Shown: piece after piece, positions 24,137 through 38,262 of the stretch
How positions within the stretch are numbered: position 1 is the stretch's first letter
How the letters are laid out: each line of letters begins with the position of its first letter
NCBI GenBank assembly: GCA_947623455.1
Contig: OX392529.1
Location: forward strand, 52,781,186 to 52,845,185
Direction of reading: 5' to 3'
From: Mimachlamys varia
Lineage: Eukaryota; Mollusca; Bivalvia; Pectinida; Pectinidae
DNA length: 64,000 bases
Notes under the pieces: model-generated
Seen by the model: only the letters and a program-made list of their open reading frames with translations
Told to the model about the DNA's origin: nothing
Database searches by the model: none
Program-made: the position numbers and the translations under genes

Positions 24137-27100
24137 AAGCAATGTATGAAAAAAAAAAGGAAAATTGATCAGAACCAAAATGTCGGTCATCAGCATTTTC
24201 TTTGATTTTATAAATAGCCGATTATGATTGATTTCTATAAGCATAGCTGACAACAGCATTATAACTAGTGCTTTATAAAACTTCTCAATAATAGATCCCT
24301 TTTCATTTCTTCTCATGCCTGTTTTACAGAAAAGATATGGATTATCTATCAAAAATGTATGGAATTAGCAAATTCGGTAGAAAATTACTCGAGTCGATAA
24401 ATCCTGCTGTAAATTAATAGAAAATAAACAACGGAGATTTCCTAGCGTTACACCGTACTATAGCGCTGCTGATGGATCTGCCGTCTTTGTGAAGTATTTT
24501 ATTATGACATCCTAATCTGTAGCAATTTCCCACGAGGCTCCATCGATAGTTTTTGCACTGTAACAATATATTTATTCATTCATTAGATATACACTCGTGC
24601 AAGCGAATTGCAAATTTTCTTTACATTTTTGACATGATGCAATTAAATTAATGGATAGCCAGCAATTCATGTTGGAATTTCAATCCTTCGTCTGTGCAAG
24701 CTATAGCCCCAGCAGTAGCAGCTTAACCTAATCCAGTGTCAAGGGCCAAACTAGTCCACCATTTCAGTTCAAGTTAAGGATTCTGTTGGACTTGCATTCA
24801 CATTTTCAGAAATTATTATATATTTCCTCACTGACTAATTTATACTCCTTTTCAGAAATCATTATATATTTTCTGAACAAGGATATAAATGAATTTATGA
24901 AAAAAATATATTTCCTTTTTTTTTTTTTAAATGTCAGAGTATTTCAGAAGTTTTATTTGAGGCAACTCAAAATTCTCGAGCATATTGAATGGAGAAAATC
25001 ATGAAATTATTTTACAAACACTGTTACACAGGACAGTCATTGAAGAAAAATACTCGTTAGGAAAATAATAAAACATCAATTTTTTAGATGACTACTATTT
25101 AGATCAAAAGCTGCAGAACTTCGTTAATTATGAATATTTAACATTTCCAAGTTCTGAAGTGAAATTTAGTTATCTGATTAATGAAAAATGTGTTTTTAAC
25201 TGATTACCTGATAAGGTGGTATAACCAGGATCACTGTGGGGTTCGTATCTACTTTTATGAAATAACCACCTATGGGGTTTATGCACAAAAGTGTATACAA
25301 ATTTTTTTTTTTGTATAGAAACATTTTCTATATATGGTAACATCTGGTTATCATAGAAATTAATTGAAGTAGTCAGACAATATTTTTCATTCATATTTAA
25401 TGAATATTTAGTTCCGACCAAAAAAAAAATGACATAACTCATTATTTCCGAGAAATATATCAGATAGGATACAACACATAATTTCCTAGTAGTTTATTAG
25501 ATATGACACCTCATTATTTCCTAGTGCTAAGTATATTAGATATATATATATACAACTCATTTATTTCTTAAACGCAACGACTCGAGTATCGATAAGTTAA
25601 AATTACTCCAAAAATGGCTGATGTCTGCGTTTTTATCAACAAGTTGTATCCAACAGGGAGATGTGATCTTGTTTCTCGTAAATTTGCTTTCCATAGCTTC
25701 AATGTTGTGTTATTATTGAAAAATTTCTTAATGGTCCCAGGCCATTAAACCTCAGATGTTCGCTAGAGCAGAAACTGTCGCTATAATCTCCTATACCTAG
25801 TACCATGGAAATTAGCTGAAGCGCGTATTGTTGCTAATTTCGAACTGTTTGACTCGGTGGAGCTCTTCCTGTTTGGAGAATTGCGTTAGAAATAGATTTT
25901 CCGTGTCATCGACTGGACGTCCTACCATTAAACTCAAAAACGCATTCCAAAGCATTGGCTTTTTGGTCTTTTTCTAAAGCTATCGCTGACGTTTGATCGA
26001 TGGTGTGGTATTCGCTGAAAAAGCTTTTAAGACCTCGAAATGTTCGACAATGTCAACTCTTTTTTTTAAAGTATTCTCGAAAGTTTGGTTGGCTGATGAT
26101 GCAGATATACCTCCAGTATTTGTGCGAATGTCAAAGACCCCCGGCCACAAAAACCTATAACAGGATCAATTTATATATACTGACTGTAACTCTGTGTGTA
26201 TATACACCTAACACCAGCCTCACGGAGCTACAGATGCTGATTGTGCCCCTAGTTGACAAGTCACGGGCCATACCCTTATATTGAATTGAATGGACTCGGT
26301 CAAGCGTAGAGGAACTGTGTTCATGCAGTGAACAATAAAGGAGTTAACAACTCCATTCCGCGCACTTCCAATGTAAATAACTGCAGTCTCTGGGGGAATG
26401 TGGCCGCCAGTTTTCCCCGAACGAAAACGGATACAGGTCTCCAAGCGTCCCATACACTAAGTTGACAGCGGCTTAGTGTTTACATGCTAAAGAATAAAAA
26501 ACCGTCTCATATTAGTCTGCGTTCTGGTATGAGCCGATCATTTCATAGAACATGACGCATGTCATGAGTTTCCACGCACGACACTTCTCTCGTAATGGAG
26601 CATGTTGTAGCCTTGTCATTGTCTTGGGTGGCAGACACCGTTATCATGTCCGACAAACGACCGCATTTTCATATTCTTCAATTTCAAATGCATCAATAAA
26701 TTGGTTGTGAAAAAGAAGATGAATTAGAAAAAGCACTTATGATTCATACATCACCGAGAAAAATTTACACGGGATGATTACCGAATGTTTCATCAAAATA
26801 ATTACGAACCGACTGATGCTATTGTATCTATAAAATCTTCAGCAAAAAAAAAAAATATACTATAAAATTGCCTATGTCTTAATTGGAACATTTCATTGGT
26901 CTGTTTTCATTGGACAGCATTTTCATGACATCAGATCTGTTGCAAATCATGAAGAATGAATAAAAGAATTTCTCTTTTTTTCTTTCAAATTCCACAGGGG
27001 GGAAAACTCTGAACAAAAATGTGAGAATTAGTCCAGTTTCAGTACCCCCAACAATTGAGTGTGACCAAACTAGACAATACTTTAACTTATGATATATACA

Positions 27101-28269
27101 ATATATATATCAGCCACCTAGGTGATTGTTACTATAATCTCGAATTGTTCCCTATACAATCAGTGAAGACCATAAATCAGACAGCCTATCAAGCAGATGT
27201 CTTCGGCAGCGTTTGCCAACTTCCGACATTTCTTGTTTAGATATTGCGTGGAAATAAGATGTCAGTTCTAGACAGAGTTCTCAATGAAATATGTGTGTTT
27301 TAGAACCGAAGCATTTTGATTCAGAAACCTGCACTCTCCTCCCGATTCTACCACCGTAATGATATCAGAACAGCACCTGGCTTGGGACAAAATACCATTT
27401 ATCAAGGAAATGCGAGTGATTTTTTAGGTGTGCTTTGTTTATGATGGCGAACATCTGGATCAATCATTGATAAATTACAGTGCAAATGGCTCCATGTTAC
27501 AGGAAAAGCATTTACAGCACTCAGCACTGTGTTACAACATACCGAACACACAATAACATAACTCCGAAAGGAACAGTACACAGAAATCTTTATGCATAGA
27601 AGATATTATTTTATTCAGTAACGGGGAAAGACAGTACAGATTTCTACCCAACCAAATTACCTTAAACGATAATTCGGTTCGGTCGAAAACTAAACTATCT
27701 TTCCCCGTAAAATTTCATATTGAAGATATCAATAAGAGTATATTTCTTTTCTTTTTTTTTCTCTTCAATCTTTTATTCCGATCAGAAAAACAAAGGTCTG
27801 ATAGCTTGTACTCAGTGGAAGAACATTAGCTTTTAAACAAATATGGCTAATGTGTAGAAGGTGGGGTGAATGGTGTCACAGTGCCCCTGAAGAATGTATC
27901 GTTTTCTCTGAGAAATCAGACAGATTGTAGGCTGTTCCCACAGGAACCTTGGACAGACAAACCACTTAGTTCTTTCGCGTTATTATATCTTTACAGTAGA
28001 AGATGTACTGTGTATGTAAATGGTTCCATCATTTCTGAAGTCAAGACGATCCTCCTGCATTTTTATATTACCCTCAACACAAAGTGAGAAATTTTGATAA
28101 TCTAACATCAGTTTACGGTAGTCAGTGTCATTACAGGACCCCAATATTCATTCTAATAACTGCTGCTTGAAATAGTTCTATTTTTCAAGAAATCAAAATA
28201 GAAAGTTAGACAAACTCAAATGAAAGGCTATTTCATTGTCCAATAAAGCAACTGCCGGTTTGATCTTGC

Positions 28270-28945
28270 TCTTGCAGGCACTCTTGGGCCATTGTAGGTA
28301 CCGTATAACTCTCCTTCTGTGGCAGACATTTTTGCGCCACCAAAAGTATTATGGGCCACTTTGGGTATAACCCATTTAACTGTAACAAACATACCTGGGG
28401 TACTCTTTGTATAACCCATCTCCTGTGGCAAAAAACCCTGGGTCATTCTGGGTATAACCAAATTTCCTGTGGCAGACATTAATATTCCTGAGCTATTCTA
28501 AGTACACCCTCTTCCAGTGGCAGATATCTCTTGGCCACTCTAGGTATAGCCCACCTCCTGTAGCAGGCATCTTTTAGCCACTCTAGGTATAGCCCACCTC
28601 CTGTGGCAGGCATCTTTTGGCCACTTTAGGTATAACCCAACTCTTGTGGCAGGCATCTTTTGGCCACTCTAGGTCTAGCCCACCTCCTGTGGCAGGCATC
28701 TTTTGGCCACTTTAGGTATAACCCAACTCTTGTGGCAGGCATCTTTTGGCCACTCTAGGTCTAGCCCACCTCCTGTGGCAGGCATCTTTTGGCCACTCTA
28801 GGTATAGCCCACTTCCTGTAGTAGGCATTTTTGGCCACTCTACATATAGCCAACCTCCTGTGGCAGGCATCTTTTGGCCACTCTAGGTATAACTCAATTC
28901 CTGTGGCAGGCATTTTTGGCCATTCTAGGTATAGCCCATATCTAC
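28270..28945 (+). repeat. 43-bp minisatellite, degenerate at its left
   Basis: The unit is CCTCCTGTGGCAGGCATCTT, then TTGGCCACTCTAGGTATAGC and CCA. Nine to ten regular units lie between about 28490 and 28945, with older diverged units from 28270. Alternate units read TTTAGGTATAACCCAACTC, which suggests duplication of two-unit blocks. Overlapping open frames on both strands are products of the repeat. Confidence 0.93.
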
Positions 28946-29817
28946 CATGTAGCAGACATTCCATAATAACCATATATACATATAGTATGTACACATTCTG
29001 GGAACAAAATTGGTGATGGACACAATTTGCTAAATTCAAGGTTGACACTTCTGGCTTGAACTCTTGTGACTGACGGACTGGTTGTGCACAAACTGTCTAT
29101 TTTATGACTATCAAGCAGGATAGTCTAACGTGTGACGCTGTCTGTTCACAGTCAGCGTCCATGAAAATGTCAGCAAACATTGGCACAGTTCATAAATATA
29201 AAACACAAGTTGACCTACCATTAGTGAATTCACACCCACTCTAGAATTCAATTTGCGAAATATGTACATTTTCTCTTATTTGTCTGTCCGCTACAATTTG
29301 TTTTAATCAACACATATGTACAAACTATCACAGTTCATAAATTCGGCGTAATGTTATTGGAGCCGGCCCTAATGGATGTGTGAATTTGTCGTTTCAGTAG
29401 TCGCCACTTGCGTTATTGGTCTGTTAGTGTGTGACAAATTTCTCTCTTCAGCCCCCCCATTATATCCCTGTATAAACCTACAAGTTATCACAACACGGGA
29501 TCAGCTTAATGGAATTTTTTGTAGAAGTAAATACGGCAATTCAGCGTGAAAACTGTTGGCATCAAAATCGGTTATAATTGAATTTCTGCTACTTGTGGTG
29601 CATGATGGTCTCGTATTTACCAAGTTCAAAAACGTGTAACAAGCCCTTGGAGGTTTCGGGCAGTAGACATTGAGATATGTGCGACGAGTGTAACAGACTT
29701 ACTTGTCTGGGCATGTGCGAAAACTGATCGAGTCGATTCTCTTTGTGCCATGAAGCATCATCAAAAACACTGCATTTTTCAACCATTCCTAAGTACATGT
29801 ACTTCTTCTCTGCGTCG

Positions 29818-29836
29818 TTTTTTTTTTTTTTTTTTT
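29818..29836 (+). repeat. T19 run
   Basis: This is a homopolymer followed by ATTCCTTGAACACTTTCAAG. It may be the A-tail of a decayed minus-strand retroposon, but no body is recognisable. Confidence 0.7.
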
Positions 29837-30547
29837 ATTCCTTGAACACTTTCAAGGGTTTACAAAGGTACAAAATGTGATGAAATACCTAATCAGGATA
29901 AAGACTGATGTAAGTAAAATATTTTGTGTCAGATCCTTATAACATTCAAATTAAAAAAATAAAGAAGTAAATTTTTACTGTGCAATGTTTGATTTTACAA
30001 CAAAGGCAATCAAATGACCGTTTCTAACGATGGTTATTACAAAATCTGTGCAAAGCCACGGCAGTAAAAAACTTTAGGACATTTACGAGACTTGTGGGTT
30101 TTATACAATATGGATAAAATGTACCGAATATTCAGATTGTCGAAATCTAAACCTTGGAATTTACATACTTGCCAATCACTTGGGTCATGTAGAACTATGT
30201 GCCGAGGGGGAATCTAAGCAGAACGCAGCAAAAAAAGGGTCATGAGACTTTCAACTTGGCGGAATATTGCTTCTAGTAGATTGGACATTAAAAAGCAGGC
30301 AGACATGTTACCGTGGAAACGAAGCAATGTTATTATCAACTTGTTTTGTCACCAGGCACACAAAATACCACCGAGTAAAAAAACCATATATATATCTGAA
30401 CGGTCTCCGCGGAAACAACATAAACCGTCAATAATGGGGGTTACCATGGAAACAGCACACATACAGACACAACAAAATGTCTCGTTTTTCAAAATTAATT
30501 GAGGAAATTATACTGAACTATACAATTAAATTTCTTCTAGAAGATTT

Positions 30548-30660
30548 CAGTACAACTATCTGACTATGGAGTGAAAGTACTTGTAAATTTGACAAGCAGA
30601 AATCAGTACAACTTTCTGACTATGGAATGAAAGTGCTTGTAAATATGACAAGCAGAAATC
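30548..30660 (+). repeat. 56-bp direct duplication
   Basis: CAGTACAACTATCTGACTAT, GGAGTGAAAGTACTTGTAAA and TTTGACAAGCAGAAAT appear twice with four or five differences. Confidence 0.9.
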
Positions 30661-30818
30661 AGGCTTATCTATTGGTTGCCAGTTTGTAAACTCTTGTTGT
30701 CGAAATCAAAACAAATCCAAGATGGTTTATCAAGATAGAGATCCATGTTTAAATGATATTTCAGAGATAACTACACAGAGGCCAGACAGATGCATGTTTA
30801 AAGATAATCTGATTTTCT

Positions 30819-30905
30819 TTAACTAATTCACCCCTGAAGACACAATTGAACTCTTCCAATTCAAAGGGTGAAACGGCCCAACATGAAATTTCAGGGGTGG
30901 AAGAT
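30819..30905 (+). mobile_element. ~91-bp TTAA MITE, copy 5
   Basis: The left end TTAACTAATTCACCCCTGAA is good and the internal GAACTCTTCCAATTCAAAGG is intact. The right end stops at TTTCAGGGGTGGAAGA, so the outer TTAA there is lost. Confidence 0.7.
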
Positions 30906-33900
30906 GGAAGTACAAGAAATTTCAGTTAGACAAGAGTACACTGTTTTATTGTGTTGGAGAAGCTGAACATGGTGATTTGCTTCTTCAACAGGATGCGGAG
31001 CCTCAGACAGCCACAGGAAGGACAGGTTTTTTACATTTAGATTTTTCTTTTTATAAGTATGTCCTAACCACGAGAGGAACTAGAGTGCCATATTATTATC
31101 AGAGAAAACATGCACACGCTATAAACACTCCCATCTCTCTGGAAGACAAAATAGGTTTCTGATAAAAAAACGTGCCGTCCGCATGTCAGTCAGGTGACAC
31201 ATGAAGATTCTTACATCACCTGGACAAAAAAGCTCGGCCAGGATAGCAAGTCCACAGCTGGGTATTCACCTGATACAACAACACAGAGAGGAAACCACTT
31301 AACATAACAGCTGCACATGGGCAGATCCAGGTGAATTAATATCGGGATGTCTAAGTTACGATGCGAAGCGGTAGATGGAATGGCGCTCTCAATGGGTTGT
31401 CTATTGGAGCACAATATCAGTGGAGAAAAAGTGGTAGATCTATCAGTGGGTAGGGGAATCCTTTTCAAAGGGCAAATAAAGGTCAAAGGCATCCGAAAGT
31501 AGAAAACAGGTACAACATGTTTTAAGATGGAAGGGTCAAGACTTGACCATTCTATAAGTGTCACCAATACAGAGCTGCTGTAAACATGTCTTAAAAAAAA
31601 ATTTAACCAAAAATTCCAGAAATTATTTTGATTTTGATGTTGGATGCGATTAATTGGTCACCAAGATGGAACATTAACTTACAGCCCTTCTCAGTAGAGA
31701 TTCTGGGAAGGGCGGAACCAATCGAATGACACAGCTGCATGTTAATTGCAAATTCTTAACACAGCATGTCTAGAGACAAATGATCTTCATAAAAGAAGAA
31801 TTCAGACAATACGAAATAAGCTTATCAGACAATATGAAATAAGACTATCAGATTTTAAAAGATTATATATAAAAGAGATGCCAGACATACAATTTTAGGT
31901 GAATTTCTTACTAAGTATTCTTAAAAAGATTAAACCTATATATCTGGTTTTTTTTTCTTATTTTATCTAGAAATTAAACAAATTCCTCAATTGCTTATCC
32001 ATAATGTAATTAAGACTTTTGAACAAAAATAGAAGTTAATTTTGGAAAGAGCTGGAAAGATAAGCATTTCTTTCAATCAAAGTCAGCGAAAGGCTTGTTT
32101 GTAATGAAGGGAACACTGAACCTAAAATTCTTTAATAAGAGTCATTAGGATTATGCAATGATGGACCTATTTATTTATTTCCAAAATCACGAGGAACATT
32201 AAACTGATAAACTTCATTCAGTTTTTTGCGATAACAGCTAGTCCTGGAACCGACCATTGATTATGTCAAGGTACTGCATGCATCATGATCAAATTTCGCA
32301 ACAAAAAATGGAGAAATCTTGATTAAATTTGGTTTCCCTACTGCATCTCATAAATTGTGAATTGCAATCTTGTTCTTCTTTAGGTCTTGGCAAGGTGACA
32401 GTAATTTTTCATCAGAACTTCTGACAGCAGTAGATTTTTTCCTACTTGCTTCATCAACACAAAGACGGATTAAAGTCTGCTCGCTCTGCCACCCCGCCTT
32501 CTTCTTGTGCCCCGCTATATATTCAATGACGAAAAAAAGGATATTAGATATTACTTTTGGTCCGCACTATTGCACATTCTTATGACAAGCTTCATCAAGA
32601 TAGGTCTTGGTCATTCAAACGTTTAGATTGCAATGTGTCATGTAGATACAGACTAGTGATCTTGTGCATTGAAACGTTTACATTGAACTTGATGTGTTGG
32701 TACGTTTAATTCATCACGGTCAATTGTACGTTAAGCAAGTAAGTCTCGGTCGTTCTCAAACATTGATTTTGCTCTGAAAGTCAATTGGGGTTCAATACCA
32801 TTTGCTGACTTCAAATGAAATAGTCGACCCACAGCAACCTGGGAAATTTCTTCACACAATGCAAATTCAATTAAATTGCCATTTCTGCAAAAGCTTCCTC
32901 TGCAGATATATTTGTGCTTTCATAAAATATAACTCAATCATTAGAACTATTAAAATATACATTTACAAAATATATATTTGAAATACATCAGGTAAAGACA
33001 CAAATTTTTCAACACTTTCGGAGAAATTTCACAATCTGATTCTAATACAAACAGCTTTTAACTGAAAATTTTTGCTTTTCAAAAATATGCATTTGAAATA
33101 CATGGTAAAGATACAATTTTTTTTTCAAACTTTGGGAGAAATCCTGCAATCTGATTTTTAACACAAATAGCTTTTCTATGAATTTTTTTGGTTTTCCAAA
33201 AATCGATGTAGAGAAGATAAGAATACTGTATGATGGTAATCTCTGACAACCGCAATCTAAAGATAATGCCATGACATTCTATATCTGTACTGCGCATCTC
33301 TACGAGTAGCATTTGAGCACGGCATTCTGGGTCTTCCTTTAAACAAATATTGATTTTCTAATCACTTGGTATGTATTGATCATGTGCCTATATATGTTTA
33401 CAGGTATTCTGTATCGACAGCATCGCTCCGAAATCAAAGAATAACCTGCTTAACTCTATACCGTTGGAGCCTGGGTGATGCGGCAGACATTATCGCCTGT
33501 ATTAGAACCATTCCGCTGTGCTTGCTTTTCCCCTATTATACTTGATCTTCCTTGAAAATCCATTGTCAAAAGAGCTCTTGATGAATAATTTACAGCTTCG
33601 GAGGGGATTTATTGGTTGTTTATTGCTGGTTTCCTTGACAACAGCTGGGTGTGTTCTACTCGTGCAGCTTGACAAGAGCCCCGCTAGACCCCGAAACAAC
33701 ATCCCTCGCCTCCATCGCAGGTATAGGGGACGTCAAGTCAGGTCTATGTTTTAGCTTTTGTATCGGCTTAATTGACCTATCATGATCTTCCTCTTTTGTT
33801 TAATGAACAACGATCGATTCTCCATCTCATTCTTGCATCGTTGGAATTTTTTTTCTCCCCCCAAGAATCGTTGAAAAAAAAAATCAATAATATCCGACAT

Positions 33901-34499
33901 CTGCAATAACATCAGGAGCAAGCAAGGCAACGAGCAACGCCAACAGTAAAAATTCCACTACATCGGCATATTCTTGGCTCTTTCATCTAGCAATCAAAAA
34001 CCAGGACATGTTCGGCTTATAGATACAGGATAATGCCTTATGTAGTCATCAGAAACCAACTCATCGAAGCACCTAACAAGCTTGATTAATCTTGATCAAT
34101 CCAGGAGTGTTCTTACAATGAAATTACATATGTTGGAAGATAAATGTCTACAAAAGTGAATAAAATCTTTTCAAAACTGATTCTATTAAACAAGTGAGTC
34201 AGATTAGGTAAGCTTCATTACTGCGAATACATAACAGTACCAATCCTTAAATTTGAGATAAATATAGTGTATTTTTATATACATGCACTGTTCCTGCAAT
34301 CATAAATTAATATTCCGTTCACATTTTTTAAAATCAGTCTTGTCAATTTTACATTCAAGCTTTCTCCAAAATATCATATAGAATTTTTTAAACTCTATCA
34401 TATTTATGAAATGAGAAAAAATAATAAAGAGTATCAGTTTATGAAGCCTTGTTTCCCTATAGAAGGTTTTTCTTTTGCCTTAAAGCATTAGATGTTAAA

Positions 34500-34724
34500 A
34501 TTGGTTTGGTTTATTTGGTTTTATGTCCTATTAACAGCCAGGGACATTTGAGGATGTGCCAGGTTTTGGAGGTGGAGGAAAGCCAGAGTACCCACAGAAA
34601 AACTACCAACCTATGGTCAGTACCTGTCAACTGCCCCACATGGGATTTGAACTCTCAACACCGAGGTGGAGGGCTTAAGTGGTAGAATGTCTGAACACCT
34701 TAACCACTCAGCCACCGCAGCCCC
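34500..34724 (-). mobile_element. tRNA-derived SINE, reverse strand
   Basis: On the minus strand it starts GGGGCTGCGGTGGCTGAGTG, with A box TGGCTGAGTGG (34714-34704). The B box is AGTTCAAATCC (34653-34643). A core with GTGGGTACTCTGGCTTTCC follows, and the tail is a GGTTTGGTTTATTT-like simple repeat read in reverse. The core matches the central block of the SINE at 39862-40105 (TCTnnrGGTAyTCwGGyTTyCCTCC), although the tRNA heads differ. The two therefore look like members of one SINE superfamily with swapped heads. It lies in the longest DDR intron, in the same orientation as the gene. Confidence 0.72.
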
Positions 34725-35317
34725 TTGATATTAAAATAGTGTTTTAAATTATCAGAATATTGTAATTGTGTAATACCTGTTCATATTATGATGCCCTACA
34801 GTAGAAACACGAGGAAGTGTATAATATATAAGGACTAAACAGTAGGTCAGAGTGCCCTAGTGTGATACCTAATACAGTTAATATTTAATACAGATCACTA
34901 CAGCATCAGCAGCCCTGTATCCCCAGAGGTGTCAGTACCTTGATATTGCTGGCTGACTGTTGAGTCTCGACCTATCATGTCTATACACAACCCGCACAAC
35001 TTGGACCACTATGTATGGATAATTATGTATCCCCACATGCCTCTTGTCGGCAACCCTTTTTTTGGTACAGTGAAAACCAACATGGCTTTAGTACAACAAG
35101 GTTGTGGCTCCGCTAACTTAAAATGGTGACAACTTTGAAATTGAAACACTTTTCTTAAAATCTTTCAAATATGAATCATTCAAAGCATGGCTACTATTGA
35201 TCAGATGAGTCATGTTCAAACTATAATGTGACATATTATCAATGTTTAAATATCACTTACATCCCTTCAGGAGGGCAATTTGGATTAAACACTAAAGCAA
35301 AGAAATACAACTGGTTC

Positions 35318-35985
35318 CATTTTCATCATTCTACATTCCCTATGACATCACCATAGTAACACCACTCTACATTCCCTATGATATCACCATAGTAACACCA
35401 TTCTACATTCCCTATGACAACCCCATAGTTACACCATTCTACATTCCCTATGATATCACCATAGTAGCACCATTCTACATTCCCTATGACATCACAATAG
35501 TAACACCATTCTACATTCCCTATGACATCACCATAGTAACACCATTCTACATTCCCTATGACATCACCACAGTTACACAATTTTACAATCCCTATGACAT
35601 CACCATAGTAACACCATTCTACATTCCCTATGACATCACCATAGTAACACCACTCTACATTCCCTATGATATCACCATAGTAACACCATTCTACATTCCC
35701 TATGACATCACCATAGTAACACAATTTTACATTCCCTATATGATATCACCATAGTAACACAATTTTACATTCTCTATGATATCACCATAGTAACACCATT
35801 CTACATCCCCTATGATATCACCATAACACCATTCTACATTCCCTATGACATCACCATAGTAACACAATTTTACATTCCCTATATGATATCACCATAGTAA
35901 CACAATTTTACATTCTCTATGATATCACCATAGTAACACCATTCTACATCCCCTATGATATCACCATAACACCATTCTACATTGT
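35318..35985 (+). repeat. 36-bp minisatellite, about eighteen units
   Basis: The unit is CACCATTCTACATTCCCTAT followed by GACATCACCATAGTAA. The right third has a 142-bp higher-order unit: the segment starting ACAATTTTACATTCCCTATA at 35721 recurs at 35863. Because 36 is divisible by three, the minus strand stays open for 132 codons (35724-35326) with a 12-residue repeat. Confidence 0.95.
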
Positions 35986-37880
35986 GCAACCTTTCTACAA
36001 AATATTTATTTATTTAAGTTTCATCCAGTATAAGAACGTGTTTATTTGATTTGAGCAGAACGGCTTGGTGTGATTCTAAATGTTCCACTGGCTATACACA
36101 GTCTACATATGTGTTTATACAAAAACGGTCCTCAACTTGTGAATTTAACACATTTTGATAGCCTGTCTGGATCTGAATGTTTTAAAATGAGTCACTTGCA
36201 TTTTTACCCCTGAGTCCCTCTTATCTGGAGAAAATCAAGTCCACCATATATCTGGAGAATCGAAACTCCCTATCCGAGAGAATCTGAGAGTGGAATTCCG
36301 AGGAATTACTTCCATATGTGTGACAATGACCTCCAGATTCTATCTGTAGAATCCAGGCAGCACAAGATTTGTCACTCTCCGTGTGTTTTATGGCCATTTA
36401 GAAAACTATTTTTAAAAGTTTCCAATTTATTTCAAGCATTCCTGTTTCCAGATTTCGATGCCAGCACTAATGATGTCATTGGTACAACTGAAGCCCGAGG
36501 TCCTAAATTAACCAAACTAAACTTGGTATATTATATTATGGTGGAGCTTAGTGCAGAATGTGAAATATTTATGTCTTTTTCATTTTCCTTGTGGAGTTTT
36601 GCACCCTAAACCACTAAACCAGTGATAATGAGGAAGTACAAGACCTAATGAGTTAACACTGTCCTTTTCTGCTATATAACCTACAGACCAATGTTAAAAA
36701 TGCACTAAAATACTCTCCATTTTTTCCGAGGAAGCCTCTTTATCACTGGTGCCGCTGAAGTGTGTTCATTTTGTGGCTGATTATCACCAGAAGTAGGAGG
36801 AAGATAAGAGTGAAACATCAAAGACATGACACCCCCAGTCTGGGTCTACAGATGGACAGATTTACGGGGGCAACGGAAAAACAAACCTGTGCTACCAACT
36901 ACCATATACCGGTAAATCATGACTTTAGGACCAACATAACAAGCATGAAATCAAAAGTTCTCAACTGGGTCATTAGGTGTTGATGTAACGGAACCACACA
37001 CATACTTTCTCCCCTCCCCAAGCAAAAGAGTTCTCTAGTGAGAGATGTACGATCCGGATCCTTTCATCCCCCCAAAAACGATGGTAAATTCCAATTTGAG
37101 TAACAAGCAGAGGAGTCAAACTTGTGTGTTTTTCTCCTCCTATGATAGGAGAGTTCTCTTTGTAGCATGGTCTGGAGGTGTCGTCTGCTCATCCCCTCTC
37201 AACCTGACATAAGGATTGAGGTGTAAAAACATTTCCAATCTTTGATATGATGCGTCTTTGCAGAAAGTACATAACAGTAAACAATTAATATGTATAATAA
37301 GTCTCCTTGGTTTTTCTAGTTCGTATTCCGACCACTGCGTACGAACAAGACACGTTCTCTCCGTCTACAGTAGAGACAATTCCTTTGTAAGTGGAAAAGT
37401 AGGTGTAATGCATCCTCCCATACACAGAGATGAGACCATTCAAAATACCTTGTAACATATTCTACCAATTATGTGGCGACAGGAATATAGCTTTAATTAA
37501 GAGAGATTGCTTTCGTTCAGAATAAGGACAGACCGATCACAAGCCCAGGAATTGTTTATTATTACCAAGAAAACACTTCAGGTGCAAGATTATTAGCAGC
37601 CCGTCTCTGTTTGACAAATTAAAACTCATAAATCATATCAAATGAGGAAGCAAATTTGGTTAGCTGTTATTTCAAATGTTCAGAAGTCAAACTATAATTC
37701 TAATCAGTCTTCCACTGCAAAAAACAAATCGTCCTTGAAACAAATTTTATTTAAAGAAATATGGAACAATGAGGTATCGATCAAGCATAAATCAGTTTAA
37801 ATAGATTAGATTAACATTTCAAGATTTTAAACGTAACAAATCTATTAATAGAAATGTGATGTATTTTTATTTTCAAATCA

Positions 37881-37966
37881 GGCCCTAGTTTCACGAATGT
37901 TCCTTTAACCTAAGGAAATTCCTCAACTTCGAAATCTCCATAGCAAAGCATTGCAGAAGTTAAGGA
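37881..37966 (+). mobile_element. Half copy of the foldback MITE
   Basis: GGCCCTAGTTTCACGAATGT, CTCCATAGCAAAGCATTGCA and GAAGTTAAGGAAA follow the left arm of the element at 60999-61183 in order. The right arm is missing, and the sequence runs into a 75-bp tandem repeat starting near 37985. Confidence 0.65.
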
Positions 37967-37984
37967 AAACTCCACCAGTCTATT

Positions 37985-38262
37985 AGGGACACTCATAGGG
38001 GTCAAGGGTGGCCCCAATGATGTCCAAATAAGGGCAGAAAAGTTACATCCTAGACCAAAGGGGACAATTATAGGGGTCCAGGGTGGCCCCAATGATGTCC
38101 AAATAAGGGCAGAAAAGTTACATCCTAGACCAAAGGGGACAATTATAAGGGTCCAGGGTGGCCCCAATGATGTCCAAATAAGGGCAGATAAGTTACATCA
38201 TAGACCAAAGGGGACAAGTATAGGGGTCCAGGGTGGCCCCATAATGATGTCCAAATTACAGA
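37985..38262 (+). repeat. 75-bp tandem repeat, about three and a half units
   Basis: The unit is AATGATGTCCAAATAAGGGC, AGAAAAGTTACATCCTAGAC, CAAAGGGGACAATTATAGGG and GTCCAGGGTGGCCCC. Units differ by only a few bases, so the expansion is recent. It adjoins the half foldback element. Confidence 0.95.

Noticed and set aside
28228..29048. Open frames on both strands over the 43-bp repeat
   Set aside because: They are repeat translations. A 43-bp period shifts frame each unit, so no stable protein repeat exists.
31211..31567. 118-codon minus-strand frame
   Set aside because: It has no recognisable family, no good splice signals and a composition like other random frames in the window. It is kept only as a possible decayed repeat.
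37910..38167. 85-codon minus-strand frame with a 25-residue repeat
   Set aside because: It is produced by the 75-bp tandem repeat, whose length is divisible by three. There is no start context, splice support or known motif.
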